From positions 1 to 8,679 of the forward strand of contig JAOUIN010000091.1 of assembly GCA_029883965.1 (NCBI GenBank): a DNA stretch of 8,679 bases, given 5' to 3'. The notes beneath the pieces are model-generated. The model did no database searches and was not told the origin of the DNA. It saw only the letters and a program-made list of their open reading frames with translations. The position numbers were made by a program, and so were the translations under genes. This DNA is from Betaproteobacteria bacterium. GTDB lineage: Bacteria > Pseudomonadota > Gammaproteobacteria > Burkholderiales > SG8-41. Of the stretch, positions 7,444 through 8,679 are shown piece after piece (the first letter of the stretch is position 1; each line of letters begins with the position of its first letter).

Positions 7444-8679
7444 ATGCAAGTCGCCGCCAACAGTCCGAAAGACATCTTCAGTCACCGCAAGTACTGGGCG
7501 GCGCGTTTCGGTACGGCGCCGTTCCTGCCGATGTCGCGCGCGGAAATGGGTGAGCTTGGCTGGGATGAATGCGACATCATCCTCGTCACCGGCGACGCCT
7601 ACGTCGATCACCCCAGCTTCGGCATGGCCATTGTCGGCCGGCTGCTGGAGGCGCAGGGCTTTCGTGTCGGCATCATCGCCCAGCCGGACTGGCAATCTGT
7701 CGACGCGTTCCGTGCGCTGGGCCGGCCGAAGCTGTTCTTTGGCGTCACCGCCGGCAATATGGATTCGATGGTCAATCGCTATACCGCCGACCGCCGGGTC
7801 CGCAGCGATGATGCTTACACGCCCAACGCGGAGCCGGCGAAACGCCCCGACCGTTCGGTGATCGTCTATAGCCAGCGTGCGCGCGAGGCTTATGCCGATG
7901 TGCCGATCATCATCGGCGGCATTGAGGCCAGCCTGCGGCGCATTGCGCATTTCGACTACTGGTCGGAAAAAGTGCGACGCTCGGTGCTGGTTGATGCCAA
8001 GGCGGACCTGCTGGTTTACGGCAACGCCGAACGCGCCATAGTCGACATTGCGCACCGGCTGGCGGCGCGGGCGACCCCGGAGAGCATCACCGATATTCGC
8101 GGCACGGCTTTCCTGTGCGCGGCGACTCCGGCAGACTGGATCGAGATCGACTCGACCCGCATCGATATGCCGGGCCCGCTCAATCCGCCGGCGGATCCGT
8201 ACGCGACCGAAGAGCAGATGGCCAAAAGCGGCACGGCACAGACGCCCGACGGCGCGAAAGTGGTGCGCTTTATCCGTGAAGTAAAAAATGCAGATCGGGG
8301 ACACAGCGTGATCCGCATGCCGGCGTACGAAACCGTAGCGCAGGATCCGGTACTGTATGCGCATGCCTCGCGCATCCTGCATGTCGAATCCAACCCCGGC
8401 AATGCACGGGCGCTGGTGCAGCGCCATGGCGAAGGCAGGAATGCGCGTGAATTGTGGATCAACCCGCCGCCGATTCCGCTGACGATGAAGGAAATGGACG
8501 CGCTGTATGAGTTGCCCTATGCGCGGGTGCCGCATCCGGCCTACGGCAAGGCGAAAATCCCGGCCTACGAGATGATTCGTTTTTCGGTGACCATCCAGCG
8601 CGGCTGTTTCGGCGGCTGCACCTTCTGTTCGATTACCGAACACGAAGGCCGCATCATCCAGAACCGTTCGGAAGATTCG
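7444..8679 (+). CDS. ygiQ: YgiQ family radical SAM protein (N-terminal part, cut by the window edge)
   Basis: The frame is open from ATG 7444 to the end of the window, giving 412 residues. E. coli YgiQ is roughly 740, so a little over half is visible. No in-frame start codon exists between the TAG at 7408 and this ATG, and the N-terminus aligns with the family start (DIFSHRKYWAARFG, then APFLPMSR), so the start is firm. It closely matches remembered YgiQ sequence at VTGDAYVDHPSFGMAI (48-63), GFRVGIIAQPDW (72-83), LFFGVTAGNMDSM (97-109), GGIEASLRR (158-166), YAHASRILH (305-313) and RVPHPAYG (361-368). The radical SAM cluster motif CX3CX2C is Cys388, Cys392 and Cys395 in RGCFGGCTFCSITEHEGR. The protein should bind a [4Fe-4S] cluster and S-adenosylmethionine in the cytoplasm; its reaction is not known to me. 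There is no Shine-Dalgarno sequence. It appears to be its own transcription unit. Confidence 0.96.
   Translation, partial: MQVAANSPKDIFSHRKYWAARFGTAPFLPMSRAEMGELGWDECDIILVTGDAYVDHPSFGMAIVGRLLEAQGFRVGIIAQPDWQSVDAFRALGRPKLFFGVTAGNMDSMVNRYTADRRVRSDDAYTPNAEPAKRPDRSVIVYSQRAREAYADVPIIIGGIEASLRRIAHFDYWSEKVRRSVLVDAKADLLVYGNAERAIVDIAHRLAARATPESITDIRGTAFLCAATPADWIEIDSTRIDMPGPLNPPADPYATEEQMAKSGTAQTPDGAKVVRFIREVKNADRGHSVIRMPAYETVAQDPVLYAHASRILHVESNPGNARALVQRHGEGRNARELWINPPPIPLTMKEMDALYELPYARVPHPAYGKAKIPAYEMIRFSVTIQRGCFGGCTFCSITEHEGRIIQNRSEDS

Noticed and set aside
7345..8643. 432-codon open frame on the - strand
   Set aside because: It lies wholly opposite the clearly recognised YgiQ reading frame, its product is Arg/His-rich with no recognisable domain, and it has no plausible signals. 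It is a by-product of GC-rich codon usage.

Overview
The window is GC-rich and densely coded, with every convincing gene on the + strand. It reads as a proteobacterial chromosome. A betaproteobacterium (Burkholderiales-like) is the best guess, from codon usage, an OprB-type outer-membrane porin, a periplasmic protein with C-terminal lysines, and the DUF3300/DUF2950 pair. No ribosomal RNA or other taxonomic marker is present, so this placement is an inference.

Layout. Bases 1-854 hold the C-terminal part of an OprB-family porin. A 283-base gap with an AT-rich stretch and a 12-base palindrome leads to a GTG-started gene (1138-1755) for a small exported protein built from two copies of one domain. 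A strong intrinsic-terminator-like hairpin (1766-1818) follows, ending only 27 bases before the next start codon. Then come four closely spaced genes: an exported DUF3300 protein (1846-3063), an exported DUF2950 protein (3079-4083), an MltF-like lytic transglycosylase with a solute-binding sensor domain (4121-5590), and an MscS-family mechanosensitive channel (5703-7337). After a gap with a weak terminator candidate, the first 412 codons of a YgiQ-family radical SAM protein (7444-8679) run off the right edge. Its start codon lies where transcription from a perfect TATAAT box would begin, so its mRNA may be leaderless.

How the genes may work together. Every complete gene encodes an exported or membrane protein. 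The central four look like one transcription unit of 15-, 37- and 112-base gaps. A peptidoglycan-cleaving enzyme with a ligand-sensing domain and a tension-gated channel suggest a cell-wall or osmotic homeostasis module. The roles of the DUF3300 and DUF2950 proteins are unknown. YgiQ and the porin appear to be separate transcription units.

No CRISPR array, insertion sequence, tRNA, rRNA or phage gene was seen. The most interesting points are the DUF3300-DUF2950-MltF-MscS cluster, the hairpin before it (possible attenuation), and the probable leaderless ygiQ start.
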